Below, piece by piece: positions 1-7,846 of a DNA stretch of 64,000 bases. How positions within the stretch are numbered: position 1 is the first letter of the stretch; each line of letters begins with the position of its first letter. The notes beneath the pieces were generated by a model that saw only the letters and a list, made by a program, of their open reading frames with translations, ran no database searches and was not told the DNA's origin. The translations under genes were made by a program, and so were the position numbers. Location: positions 3,723,501 through 3,787,500 of the forward strand of contig NZ_CP046509.1 in NCBI RefSeq assembly GCF_009738185.1, in the 5' to 3' direction. The DNA is from Erwinia sorbitola. GTDB taxonomy: Bacteria > Pseudomonadota > Gammaproteobacteria > Enterobacterales > Enterobacteriaceae.

Positions 1-696
1 AGCGAACAGCAGGTAGCCGAAGTAGCAGCTAAAGTGGCGAAAGATAAGTACGGCCTGGATGTAGAACTGGTAACTTTCAACGATTACGTTCTGCCTAACG
101 AAGCGTTAAGCAAAGGCGATATCGACGTGAATGCCTTCCAGCACAAACCTTATCTGGATCAGCAGATCAAAGACCGCGGCTACAAACTGGTTTCTGTAGG
201 CAGTACTTTTGTTTACCCAATTGCCGGTTACTCCAAAAAGATTAAATCTCTGGACGAGTTGCAGAACGGTGCACAAGTGGCGATCCCTAACGATCCAACC
301 AACCTTGGTCGCTCCCTGCTGCTGTTGCAGAAAGTTGGTCTGATCAAACTAAAAGATGGCGTTGGTCTGCTGCCAACCTCACTGGATGTGGTTGAGAACC
401 CGAAAAACCTGAAGCTGGTAGAGCTTGAAGCGCCACAGCTGCCACGTTCTCTGGACGATCAGCAGATCGCTCTGGCAGTGATCAACACCACTTACGCCAG
501 CCAGATCAACCTGACGCCAGCAAAAGATGGAATCTTCGTTGAAGATAAAGACTCACCATACGTAAACCTGATCGTTGCCCGTGAAGATAATAAAGACGCG
601 GAAAACGTGAAAAAATTCGTCCAGGCTTATCAGTCAGATGAAGTTAACGACGCGGCGAACAAAGTGTTCAACGGCGGCGCAGTGAAAGGCTGGTAA
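1..696 (+). CDS. metQ: D-methionine-binding lipoprotein MetQ, 5'-truncated by the window edge
   Basis: This is the C-terminal part, about 231 residues, of the periplasmic binding protein of the MetNIQ methionine ABC importer. The open frame runs through position 1 without a start, so the signal peptide, lipobox and first residues lie outside the window; the GTG at 34 is internal. The NlpA/MetQ family shows in NDPTNLGRSLLLLQ, in the DVNAFQHKPYLDQQ stretch and in the near-terminal NKVFNGGAVKGW. MetQ delivers D- and L-methionine to MetNI at the inner membrane. Its position directly before rcsF is the same as in E. coli. The family call is firm. Confidence 0.95.
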   Translation, partial: SEQQVAEVAAKVAKDKYGLDVELVTFNDYVLPNEALSKGDIDVNAFQHKPYLDQQIKDRGYKLVSVGSTFVYPIAGYSKKIKSLDELQNGAQVAIPNDPTNLGRSLLLLQKVGLIKLKDGVGLLPTSLDVVENPKNLKLVELEAPQLPRSLDDQQIALAVINTTYASQINLTPAKDGIFVEDKDSPYVNLIVAREDNKDAENVKKFVQAYQSDEVNDAANKVFNGGAVKGW

Positions 697-705
697 TTAC
701 CCGCT

Positions 706-728
706 GCGGGTGGCTCCCTGTCACCCGC
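706..728 (+). terminator. hairpin downstream of metQ
   Basis: GCGGGTG (706-712) pairs perfectly with CACCCGC (722-728) ten bases after the metQ stop. Only a weak T content follows, so it may be a poor intrinsic terminator or a 3'-end stabilising hairpin of the metNIQ transcript. Confidence 0.4.
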
Positions 729-836
729 AATAATCGGCTCTTCGCCCATACGTGCCCGACTACACTCTCTCCGCTTGTTATTTCTGCTCCAGCTTGTTTC
801 AATAACGCCACTTTTACCGAACATGAGGATGTTCCC

Positions 837-1241
837 ATGCGTGTTTTACCGCTCTGTTTGTTAGCGCTGTCGCTGACAGGGTGTTCGTTGCTGCCACGGC
901 CGTATGAGCCAGTGAAGCCATTTCCGCAGTCAACACAAACTGACTCATCGAAGTCGAAACCAGCAGCACGCCCTGCCCCGGTAAAACTCTACACTGATGC
1001 CAGCGATCTGGTCAGCAAACCATTCCGGGATCTGGGTGAGGTTTATGGCGATGATTGCCAGAGTAACGCACAAGATTCCCCACCGAACCTGGCAACCGCA
1101 CGTAAACGTATGCAGATCCGGGCATCCGGTATGAAAGCAAACGCCGTGCTGGTGCATAAATGTGAAATTGTGAGCGGCGCTCAGGGCTGCCTGCGTCAGG
1201 CAGTATGCCAGGGATCAGCGTTGAAAGTTTCCAGCCAGTAA
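837..1241 (+). CDS. rcsF: RcsF, outer-membrane lipoprotein sensor of the Rcs phosphorelay
   Basis: RcsF reports outer-membrane, LPS and peptidoglycan damage to IgaA and thus to the RcsC/RcsD/RcsB relay. The 134-residue protein has a lipoprotein signal ending in LTGC (lipidated Cys16; Ser at +2 fits outer-membrane sorting), a Pro/Lys-rich linker to about residue 48, and a C-terminal domain with Cys74, Cys109, Cys118 and Cys124. These are the same positions as the two disulfide pairs of E. coli RcsF. KPFRDLGEV and ARKRMQI are family motifs. Length equals that of E. coli. A second, diverged copy follows at 1450, which is unusual. Confidence 0.95.
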   Translation: MRVLPLCLLALSLTGCSLLPRPYEPVKPFPQSTQTDSSKSKPAARPAPVKLYTDASDLVSKPFRDLGEVYGDDCQSNAQDSPPNLATARKRMQIRASGMKANAVLVHKCEIVSGAQGCLRQAVCQGSALKVSSQ

Positions 1242-1449
1242 AAGACCATGCTTGTTCTGTACCGGGGGCAGTGATAACCCCTGGTTCTGAATATCCTTAC
1301 AGTCTCAGAAATACTTCCCCCCTACTCATTCCCACTTACCTTATAAGATAAACCTTAGATTTATCATATTTTTCAACTAGTTATTTGAAATAAAAAATCA
1401 TACTGGTAGACTTGTAACTTCAAATGTCTATATACAAAGGGATTGTATA

Positions 1450-1845
1450 ATGCGTAAGTTAGTTTTTATTTTGGTATCATTAGCACTTACCGGCTGTGCA
1501 AATACAGCTGATAAAAGTGTTCAGAAAGCAGCACCAGCGAAAAAAGAGGCTCCAAACTCCGCGTTAGTTGTGAAATCCCCATCGAGCGTTCAGCTGCTGA
1601 GTAATACAGATGAACTCGGTGGCAAATCTTTCCTGGCTTTAGGTGTGGTTAGTGGTTCCGCCTGTCAGGCAAAGGCCACAGATTTCCCAACCGATATGAA
1701 TGTCGTGCGTCGCCAGATGCAGGCTAACGCAATGCCTCTGAATGCCGATGCTGTATTGCTGAATAATTGTGAAATCATTACTAATACCCAGAGCTGCTAT
1801 CGTCAGACTCTGTGTAAAGGTTCAGCACTGAGAGTTGCCCAATAG
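1450..1845 (+). CDS. RcsF-like lipoprotein, tandem paralogue of rcsF
   Basis: A 131-residue lipoprotein with signal MRKLVFILVSLALTGC (lipidated Cys16, Ala at +2, so outer-membrane sorting is expected), an Ala/Lys/Pro linker, and a domain that aligns with RcsF throughout. Cys72, Cys107, Cys116 and Cys122 have the same spacing as the four disulfide cysteines of the neighbouring RcsF (74, 109, 118, 124). It keeps the GxACQ, CEI, CYRQ/LC and KGSALRVA landmarks but loses KPFRDLGEV, which becomes KSFLALGVV. It is preceded by a 208-bp AT-rich gap and AAAGGGA before the ATG, suggesting separate expression, and it overlaps trmO by one base. Whether it signals to IgaA, binds outer-membrane proteins differently or does something else is not visible. 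Homology to RcsF is strong; the role is unknown. Confidence 0.85.
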   Translation: MRKLVFILVSLALTGCANTADKSVQKAAPAKKEAPNSALVVKSPSSVQLLSNTDELGGKSFLALGVVSGSACQAKATDFPTDMNVVRRQMQANAMPLNADAVLLNNCEIITNTQSCYRQTLCKGSALRVAQ

Positions 1846-2552
1846 TGACGACATTTTCCTTCCAAAAAATTGGCACCATCCATTCCCCATGGAAGGAAAA
1901 ATTCGCTGTTCCCCGCCAGCCTGGTTTAATTCAGGATGGCGGCGGAGAGCTCCATTTTCAGGCCCCGTATAATCATCCTGACGCCGTACGTGGGCTTGAA
2001 GAGTTCAGCCATCTGTGGCTGCTCTTTATTTTCCATCAAACAATGGAAGGTGGCTGGCGCCCCACGGTACGTCCTCCACGTTTAGGCGGCAATGCACGTA
2101 TGGGTGTTTTCGCCACGCGTTCCACCTTCCGTCCTAATCCTGTCGGCATGTCTCTGGTTGAACTAAAAGGTATTCGCTATGAGCGGCAGCAGGTGATCCT
2201 TGAGCTAGGCAGCCTCGACCTGGTAGACGGAACACCTATCGTCGATATCAAACCCTACCTTCCTTTTGCCGAAGCGCTGCCAGATGCTCGTGCCGGGTTC
2301 GCCCAGCAGGCCCCGATTGCCGATATGCCGGTGAGTTTTAGTACAAATGCACAGCAGCAATTGGCGCAGCATCAGCAGCACTATCCTCACCTTGAGCGTT
2401 TTATCCGCCAGGTTCTGGCTCAGGATCCGCGGCCTGCATATCGTAAAGGGGAGGAACCCGACCGCGAATATGCCGCCTGGCTGCTGGAATTCAACGTTCG
2501 CTGGCGCGTAATGCACTCAGGTACCGAAGTTATCGCCATCGACCCGCGTTAA
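1845..2552 (+). CDS. trmO: TrmO, tRNA (adenine37-N6)-methyltransferase (YaeB)
   Basis: TrmO uses S-adenosylmethionine to methylate N6 of t6A37 in threonine tRNAs, giving m6t6A. The 235-residue protein is colinear with E. coli TrmO: FQKIGTIHSPWKEKFAVPRQ at the N terminus, then PRLGGNARMGVFATRSTFRP, then LGSLDLVDGTPIVDIKPYLP, which together form the TrmO beta-barrel SAM fold, and a C-terminal RPAYRKGEE domain. GTG at 1845 is chosen because the protein then begins exactly where the E. coli protein does; its G is the last base of the upstream TAG, so translation is probably coupled to the RcsF paralogue. Confidence 0.93.
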   Translation: MTTFSFQKIGTIHSPWKEKFAVPRQPGLIQDGGGELHFQAPYNHPDAVRGLEEFSHLWLLFIFHQTMEGGWRPTVRPPRLGGNARMGVFATRSTFRPNPVGMSLVELKGIRYERQQVILELGSLDLVDGTPIVDIKPYLPFAEALPDARAGFAQQAPIADMPVSFSTNAQQQLAQHQQHYPHLERFIRQVLAQDPRPAYRKGEEPDREYAAWLLEFNVRWRVMHSGTEVIAIDPR

Positions 2553-2568
2553 TTTCTCCCGGCATCTT

Positions 2569-2595
2569 TTGACTCTCCTGTCGCGCTGGTACACT
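2569..2595 (+). promoter_or_regulatory. candidate sigma-70 promoter of proS
   Basis: TTGACT at 2569-2574 is followed after 15 bases by TACACT at 2590-2595, which carries a TGG extension upstream (extended -10). It lies about 50 bases before the proS ATG. The spacer is short, so the call rests mainly on the extended -10. Confidence 0.45.
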
Positions 2596-2646
2596 AGCGT
2601 CCATGTTTTTTTTGGCTCTCTTTCCGTTCATATGGAATCGTAACTC

Positions 2647-4365
2647 ATGCGTACTACTCAATACCTGCTCTCCACTCTTAAGGAGACACCTGCCGACGCT
2701 GAAGTGATCAGCCACCAGCTGATGCTGCGCGCCGGGATGATCCGTAAACTGGCATCCGGTCTGTATACCTGGTTGCCGACCGGTTTACGCGTGCTGAAAA
2801 AAGTTGAAAACATCGTGCGTGAAGAGATGAACAACGCCGGTGCGATTGAGATTTCTATGCCGGTAGTTCAGCCTGCGGATCTGTGGCAGGAGAGTGGGCG
2901 CTGGGAGCAGTACGGCCCGGAGCTGCTGCGCTTTGTTGACCGTGGCGAGCGCCCGTTCGTTCTTGGCCCAACGCATGAAGAAGTCATTACCGATCTGATC
3001 CGTAATGAACTCAGCTCATATAAGCAGCTGCCGCTGAACTTGTTCCAGATCCAAACTAAATTCCGTGATGAAGTACGCCCGCGTTTCGGCGTGATGCGCT
3101 CACGTGAGTTCATCATGAAAGATGCCTACTCGTTCCATACGTCGCAGGAATCCCTGCAAGAAACCTATGATGCAATGTATCGCGCCTACAGCCAGATCTT
3201 CAGCCGTATGGGCCTGAATTTCCGCGCCGTGGATGCAGATACAGGCTCCATCGGTGGCAGCGCATCCCATGAGTTCCAGGTGCTGGCTCAGAGCGGTGAA
3301 GATGATGTGGTCTTCTCTACCGAATCTGACTACGCTGCAAATATGGAAAAAGCAGAAGCTATTGCTCCAGCCGGTGGCCGTGCGACTGCTACGCAACCAA
3401 TGATGCAGTTCGATACGCCAGATGCGAAAACTATCGCTGAACTGGTGGAACAGTTTGCAATACCGATCGAAAAAACCGTTAAAACACTGATGGTTCACGC
3501 AACTAAAGAGAGCGGTCACACGCTGGTCGCACTGCTGGTTCGCGGCGATCATGAACTGAACGAAATCAAAGCCGAGCATATTGATATTGTTGCTGAACCG
3601 CTGACTTTCGCCACCGAAGAAGAGATTCGTACGCTGGTTAACGCAGGCCCGGGTTCCCTTGGCCCGGTGGGTCTGAATATGCCAATTATTGCTGACCGTA
3701 CCGTGGCAGCAATGAGCGACTTCAGCGCGGGTGCCAATATTGACGGCCAGCATTTGAAAGGCATTAACTGGGAGCGCGATCTGCCGCTGCCACGCGTGGC
3801 CGATATCCGTAATGTGGTTGAAGGTGATGCCAGCCCGGATGGTAAAGGCACATTGCTGATCAAACGCGGTATTGAAGTGGGACACATCTTCCAGCTCGGC
3901 ACCAAATACTCTGAAGCGATGAAAGCATCGGTACAGGGTGAAGATGGCCGCAACCAGGTGATGACCATGGGATGCTACGGTATTGGTATTACGCGCATCG
4001 TTGCGGCAGCCATTGAGCAGAACCACGACGATCGCGGAATTATCTGGTCTCCAGCGCTGGCACCTTTCCAGGTAGCGATTCTGCCAATGAATATGCAGAA
4101 GTCATTCCGCGTGAAAGAACTGGCTGAAGAGCTGTATGCCACGCTGCGTGCGAAAGGCATTGACGTTATCCTCGACGATCGCAAAGAGCGCCCTGGTGTC
4201 ATGTTCGCTGATATGGAACTGATTGGCGTACCGCATACTATCGTGATTGGCGACCGTAATCTCGATAGCGAAGAAGTGGAATATAAAGCGCGTCGTGCCG
4301 GTGAAAAACGTATGATCAAAACCAATGAAATCGTTGATTTCCTGGTGAGTGAACTGGCGGTCTGA
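2647..4365 (+). CDS. proS: prolyl-tRNA synthetase ProS
   Basis: A class IIa aminoacyl-tRNA synthetase that charges tRNA-Pro in the cytoplasm. The 572-residue bacterial-type enzyme has motif 1 around GLYTWLPTGLRVL, motif 2 in FRDEVRPRFGVMRSREFIMK, a long editing (INS) domain at roughly residues 225-405 that hydrolyses Ala-tRNA-Pro, motif 3 in GCYGIGITRIVAA, and a C-terminal anticodon-binding domain (DVILDDRKERPGVMF). Length matches E. coli. In E. coli nlpE sits beyond proS; here the next gene is arfB. Confidence 0.97.
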   Translation: MRTTQYLLSTLKETPADAEVISHQLMLRAGMIRKLASGLYTWLPTGLRVLKKVENIVREEMNNAGAIEISMPVVQPADLWQESGRWEQYGPELLRFVDRGERPFVLGPTHEEVITDLIRNELSSYKQLPLNLFQIQTKFRDEVRPRFGVMRSREFIMKDAYSFHTSQESLQETYDAMYRAYSQIFSRMGLNFRAVDADTGSIGGSASHEFQVLAQSGEDDVVFSTESDYAANMEKAEAIAPAGGRATATQPMMQFDTPDAKTIAELVEQFAIPIEKTVKTLMVHATKESGHTLVALLVRGDHELNEIKAEHIDIVAEPLTFATEEEIRTLVNAGPGSLGPVGLNMPIIADRTVAAMSDFSAGANIDGQHLKGINWERDLPLPRVADIRNVVEGDASPDGKGTLLIKRGIEVGHIFQLGTKYSEAMKASVQGEDGRNQVMTMGCYGIGITRIVAAAIEQNHDDRGIIWSPALAPFQVAILPMNMQKSFRVKELAEELYATLRAKGIDVILDDRKERPGVMFADMELIGVPHTIVIGDRNLDSEEVEYKARRAGEKRMIKTNEIVDFLVSELAV

Positions 4366-4413
4366 CGCTAACTGAGGAGATGCTCAAGAAACCTGGCTTC
4401 TTTTCGATAAGAC

Positions 4414-4453
4414 AAAAAAGCCACCGCATATACATAGATGCGGTGGCTTTTTT
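4414..4453. terminator. bidirectional intrinsic terminator between proS and arfB
   Basis: AAAAAAGCCACCGCAT (4414-4429) pairs with ATGCGGTGGCTTTTTT (4438-4453). The A-tract and T-tract flanks make it work for both convergent transcripts. Confidence 0.9.
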
Positions 4454-4562
4454 ATTTAGTGCTGCTGCCAGAAGACACACAGGCATAACTTAACTGAGAA
4501 AAACCATTCTTATCGCTGCTTAATGCGTGCGGTTATTTCTGCGGAATTATCCCTGGTGCAAT

Positions 4563-4979
4563 TCAATCACCGCGAACTTTACCGCGCAATGATTTAGTCG
4601 ATGCTTTTCGCGCTTTACCTTCCAGACGGCGTTTACGTGAGGCCATCGTCGGACGCGTAGCCCGGCGGGTTTTTTCCACCACAGTCAGTTCAAGAATTAA
4701 ATTTTCCAGCCGCTTTAATGCAGCCTCACGATTCATCTCCTGACTGCGATACTCCTGCGCTTTAATAATCACAATGCCTTCAGGGGTGATCAGATGGTGG
4801 CTGACGGCCATCATGCGTTCCTGATAGAACAGCGGCAGGCTGGAGGCGCGAATATCGAAACGTAAATGAATTGCCGTCGAACTTTTATTCACGTTCTGAC
4901 CACCGTTTCCCTGCGCTCTGATCGCGGTGATTTCGATTTCTGCATCAGGAATAGTGACGCTACGTGATAATACAATCAT
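4563..4979 (-). CDS. arfB: ArfB (YaeJ), peptidyl-tRNA hydrolase rescuing stalled ribosomes
   Basis: ArfB enters stalled non-stop ribosomes and hydrolyses peptidyl-tRNA with its GGQ loop. The GGQ motif is in RAQGNGGQNVNKSSTA, followed by the HLRFDIRASSLP core and a basic C-terminal tail (RKRRLEGKARKASTKSLRGK) that occupies the mRNA channel. ATG at 4979 is chosen over an upstream start because MIVLSR matches the E. coli N terminus and because it gives a 4-bp ATGA overlap with the yaeQ stop, implying translational coupling. 138 residues. Confidence 0.95.
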   Translation of the reverse strand: MIVLSRSVTIPDAEIEITAIRAQGNGGQNVNKSSTAIHLRFDIRASSLPLFYQERMMAVSHHLITPEGIVIIKAQEYRSQEMNREAALKRLENLILELTVVEKTRRATRPTMASRKRRLEGKARKASTKSLRGKVRGD

Positions 4980-5530
4980 GTCCTTTTTCCGGCCTCCAGC
5001 CACTGCTCAAATTGAATTTCCAGATGATTATTATCATCTGAAAGCCAGATTGTGCCGTCCTGGATAGTCGCCTGCAACGTCATTGAACGCGAGGCAAGCC
5101 GGGTCAGGGCACTGAGCTGTTCATCATTCAGATAACGTATCGTCAGGTTGTCATGCTGGGCAAGCTTGTTTTGATGCTGCTGCCACCAGGGCTGTGCGGC
5201 GCGCCAGTTATAGGTGTAAAGCCAGACATGCTGAGAACGGCTACAGGCTTTTTTGATTCTGCGCTCATCCGGCAGGCCGAGGTCAATCCATACATCAATG
5301 CCGCCATGGTCGTTCAACTGCCACACTTCAGGCTCATCTTCGGCGCTTAACCCTCGGGTAAAGGTCAGGCGCTCATTAGCATGAACCAGCCAGGCCAGCA
5401 GACGCAGCATCAGGCGCTCTTCAGTTTCAGAAGGGTGTCGGGCCAGCGTCAAGGTATTATCAATAAATACATTGCGATCCATGTCTGCGACATTGACCGT
5501 GGCTTTATAAATCGTTGCTTTAAGTGCCAT
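4976..5530 (-). CDS. yaeQ: YaeQ family protein
   Basis: A 184-residue homologue of E. coli YaeQ, a compact protein of the PD-(D/E)XK nuclease-like fold whose biochemical role is unsettled; older work linked it to RfaH-type suppression. Family signatures are MALKATIYKATVNVAD, TLARHPSETEERLMLRLLAWL, the DDEPEVW/GGIDVWIDLGLPD segment and SMTLQATIQDGTIWLSD. ATG at 5530 gives the conserved N terminus, so the 46 residues of open frame upstream are rejected. It is co-transcribed with arfB and divergent from yaeP. Confidence 0.92.
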   Translation of the reverse strand: MALKATIYKATVNVADMDRNVFIDNTLTLARHPSETEERLMLRLLAWLVHANERLTFTRGLSAEDEPEVWQLNDHGGIDVWIDLGLPDERRIKKACSRSQHVWLYTYNWRAAQPWWQQHQNKLAQHDNLTIRYLNDEQLSALTRLASRSMTLQATIQDGTIWLSDDNNHLEIQFEQWLEAGKRT

Positions 5531-5616
5531 AGGGATCCTTATCTCAATTACCCGCCATTGTAACCTGATGACGTCGTAAATCACTCGCTCACAGGCTGAT
5601 TTCCCGTAAATGCCTG

Positions 5617-5625
5617 TGCTATAGT
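5617..5625 (+). promoter_or_regulatory. candidate extended -10 promoter for yaeP-rof
   Basis: TGCTATAGT (5617-5625) is an extended -10 element 37 bases before the yaeP start; no good -35 box stands 17 bases upstream. Confidence 0.35.
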
Positions 5626-5662
5626 CGGTTAATCGCCAGAGAAAACTCTGAAGGGGGTGCAT

Positions 5663-5866
5663 GTGCAAAAGTATTGCGAATTAGTTCGCCAGAAATATGC
5701 TGAAATCGGCAGTGGCGATCTGGGATACGTGCCTGACGCACTTACGTGCGTGTTGAAAGCGCTTGATGAAGTAGCGGGCAATTCTGAGCTACCGTCTTCC
5801 ATCAGGGACAAGGCAGCCTATGCTGCCGCCAACTTATTGGTGAGCGACTATGTTGACGAAAGATGA
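5663..5866 (+). CDS. yaeP: YaeP family small protein
   Basis: A 67-residue homologue of E. coli YaeP (UPF0253), a small cytoplasmic protein of unknown function always found next to rof. QKYCELVRQKYAEIGSGDLG and KAAYAAANLLVSDYVDE are nearly identical to E. coli. GTG at 5663 is preferred because it gives the conserved M-x-K-Y-C start and stands 5 bases after AAGGGGG; the in-frame GTG at 5657 lies inside that ribosome-binding site. It overlaps rof by 17 bp. Confidence 0.88.
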   Translation: MQKYCELVRQKYAEIGSGDLGYVPDALTCVLKALDEVAGNSELPSSIRDKAAYAAANLLVSDYVDER

Positions 5867-6116
5867 AGCCTACAAACCGATAAACTGCGATGACTATGAC
5901 AATCTGGAGCTCGCCTGCCAGAACAGCTGGATGCTGACACTGGCGTTAAAAGACGGTGAGCAGCTTAAGGCGAAGGCCAAAGATATGGTGTCGCGTAAAA
6001 ATGTGGAATACCTGAGCATTGAAGTGGCCGGGGAAAACCGCGATTTACGTCTTGATCATATTGCCAGCTTCAGCCACCCGGATCTCGGCACCGTGGTAGT
6101 AAGCGAGTCTGATTAG
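5850..6116 (+). CDS. rof: Rof, Rho-binding antiterminator (YaeO)
   Basis: Rof binds Rho and lowers Rho-dependent termination by blocking its RNA-binding site. The 88-residue Sm-like fold protein shows YKPINCDDYDNLELAC, SRKNVEYLSIEVAGENRDLR and the C-terminal SFSHPDLGTVVVSES, as in E. coli. It starts inside the yaeP 3' end (17-bp overlap), so the two are translationally linked. Confidence 0.93.
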   Translation: MLTKDEAYKPINCDDYDNLELACQNSWMLTLALKDGEQLKAKAKDMVSRKNVEYLSIEVAGENRDLRLDHIASFSHPDLGTVVVSESD

Positions 6117-6127
6117 ACACTTCTTTC

Positions 6128-6155
6128 AGGCGGATCGTCGTTGATCCGCCTCTTC
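6128..6155. terminator. terminator between convergent rof and cytochrome c gene
   Basis: AGGCGGATC (6128-6136) pairs perfectly with GATCCGCCT (6143-6151) and is followed by a pyrimidine-rich CTTCTC. It sits between two convergent stops and may serve both. Confidence 0.65.
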
Positions 6156-6157
6156 TC

Positions 6158-6469
6158 TCAGGGTTTCAAGCCCGCGTAATACGCTGCTAAATCGTCAATA
6201 TCATCGTCACTCAGCCCGGCAACAAATGCTTTCATCACCTCAGCCTGCCCGCCGCTACGCGCTCCGCTTTTGTAAGCCTGCAAAGCCAGAACCAGGTATG
6301 CCTCATGCTGCCCGGCAAGATTAGGATAGATTGGCGCAGCCGCTTTCCCATCAGCCCCGTGACAGGCAAGGCAGCGTACTGACTTCTCCTGCCCTGCACT
6401 GCTGTTACCTGCTGCCAGCGCGGGCATACTACAACTTAGCAGCAGCGCCGCTATCAGTCTGACCTTCAT
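6158..6469 (-). CDS. small periplasmic c-type cytochrome
   Basis: A 103-residue class I cytochrome c of the c553/c4-like type. Residues 1-20 are a signal peptide ending ...MPALA, haem is bound at CLACH (33-37), and the likely distal ligand is Met79 in the AEVMKAF stretch, followed by the typical LSDDDIDDLAAYYAGLK helix. Such proteins carry single electrons in the periplasm, but the partner is not evident from the neighbours. ATG at 6469 is chosen because it begins the signal peptide; it lies inside the 3' end of tilS (41-bp overlap), so expression probably depends on the yaeR/tilS transcript. I do not know a cytochrome at this place in E. coli. Class call firm, role unknown. Confidence 0.85.
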   Translation of the reverse strand: MKVRLIAALLLSCSMPALAAGNSSAGQEKSVRCLACHGADGKAAAPIYPNLAGQHEAYLVLALQAYKSGARSGGQAEVMKAFVAGLSDDDIDDLAAYYAGLKP

Positions 6470-7793
6470 CACCGATCTCCATCTTGTTATTTTCCCGACA
6501 CCAGTCAATATTCCAGGTCGTTTCCGGGCTATCGGGGGCACCGTCACGGGTGACGAAGACGCCTGCTGCGGCAATCAAACGATCGCCATAAAAAATAAGC
6601 GGCGTCCGTTCGCGCTGCCACGGTGGGATCGCCAGCTCCTGCCACAATTTTTTTAGCGGGCGCCGCCCTGCGCGCCCGACAATATAAAACGATCCCTGTG
6701 CCTGAAAGCGCACAATGAGCGGCTCTTCAGGCCCCGGGCGACGCAGCGCCACTCCACGGTTATTTAGCCGCAACAGTCCAAGCCCATCCGGTAGCATTAA
6801 CGGCTGTGCGGTGTCCGTCCACTCCAGCTGGTATCCTGCGAGTGACTGCATCAGTGGCAGCCAGTAGAGGCGGTCACGGAAGCGACGTACCTCATAGTGC
6901 CCCAGCCGCAGCCGTGGCTCTGCATCCTCTCGGCTACAGGCCACTTCCTGCCAAAGACGCCGCAGCGCATCCCGCGAGGGCATGCTGCCCTTCTGCCCGG
7001 CAATCCAGCGGCGAAGTAATGCATAACGCCGGGCATCGCTCATCTCCAGCATCGGTGCAATCGCCAGCGTACCGCAGGCATCCACCAGCAAGGCCAGAGA
7101 CTCCGACAGCAGCTCATCTAATAGTTGCTCCTGCTCACCACAGAGCGCTGCACTACGGGCCACCGCTCGCGAGAAATTGGGCCAGCGTGCATTCAGCACT
7201 GGCAACACATCAAGACGCAGGAAATTACGGTCATAACGTGCGTCACTGTTGCTGTCATCCTCGATCCACGTCAGATGGTGCTGATGTGCCCAGGCTTCCA
7301 GCTGCTGGCGGCTTTGCTCAAGCAAGGGTCGCAGATGCCGGTGCGCGCCCAGCCAGTGCTGTTGCGGCATGGCTGCCAGTCCAGCCGGGCCGCTACCGCG
7401 TTTCAGTGCCAGCAGCAGCGTTTCGCTCTGATCGTCCAGGTGTTGCGCCGTTAACAGCGTTTCATCCTCCAGCAGCAGTTCACTGAAGGCGTGATAACGC
7501 GCAGTACGCGCGGCGGCTTCAATGCCACCCTGGCGCGCATCGACATCGACACAGACCACTTCCAGCGGAACCTGCCACTGCACACACTGCTGCCGACAGT
7601 GTGCTACCCAGCTGTCCGCCAGTGGGCTTAAACCATGATGGATATGCACCGCCCGCAGCTGTAACCCCGGGCGCTGGCTTCTGAGCAGCACCAGCTGATG
7701 CAGCAGCACGCTGGAGTCCAGCCCACCGCTGTAGGCCAGCAACACGCGGTGCTCACTCGCAAGCTGGGCCTGAAGAGGCGCAATAGAAGACAT
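6429..7793 (-). CDS. tilS: TilS, tRNA(Ile)-lysidine synthetase
   Basis: TilS ligates lysine to C34 of the CAU-anticodon isoleucine tRNA, changing both codon and amino-acid specificity. The 454-residue enzyme has the N-type ATP-pyrophosphatase P-loop SGGLDS at residues 22-27, HIHHGLS, the TAQHLDDQSETLLLALKRG segment, IEDDSNSDARYDRNFLR, and the C-terminal tRNA-binding domains (RPLKKLWQELAIPPWQR, LIAAAGVFVT). ATG at 7793 has AGGA at good spacing; a GTG at 7820 is the alternative. The C terminus runs about 20 residues past the E. coli end into the cytochrome gene. Confidence 0.95.
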   Translation of the reverse strand: MSSIAPLQAQLASEHRVLLAYSGGLDSSVLLHQLVLLRSQRPGLQLRAVHIHHGLSPLADSWVAHCRQQCVQWQVPLEVVCVDVDARQGGIEAAARTARYHAFSELLLEDETLLTAQHLDDQSETLLLALKRGSGPAGLAAMPQQHWLGAHRHLRPLLEQSRQQLEAWAHQHHLTWIEDDSNSDARYDRNFLRLDVLPVLNARWPNFSRAVARSAALCGEQEQLLDELLSESLALLVDACGTLAIAPMLEMSDARRYALLRRWIAGQKGSMPSRDALRRLWQEVACSREDAEPRLRLGHYEVRRFRDRLYWLPLMQSLAGYQLEWTDTAQPLMLPDGLGLLRLNNRGVALRRPGPEEPLIVRFQAQGSFYIVGRAGRRPLKKLWQELAIPPWQRERTPLIFYGDRLIAAAGVFVTRDGAPDSPETTWNIDWCRENNKMEIGDEGQTDSGAAAKL

Positions 7794-7846
7794 GGCGTTC
7801 CTGAAAGAAGAACCCGGCACAAAACCGGGTTTAGCAGAGGGCTATT

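Noticed and set aside
1242..1449. CCGGGGG/CCCCTGG hairpin after rcsF as a terminator
   Set aside because: The stem is about 7 bp with a G-T pair and is followed by no T-tract, so I could not support a terminator; no clear promoter for the paralogue could be fixed either.
3100..4026. 308-codon open frame antisense to proS
   Set aside because: It lies wholly opposite a firmly identified essential gene, has no recognisable domain and mirrors proS codon structure.
6806..7486. 226-codon open frame antisense to tilS
   Set aside because: Ala/Pro/His/Arg-rich shadow of GC-rich tilS with no ribosome site or domain.
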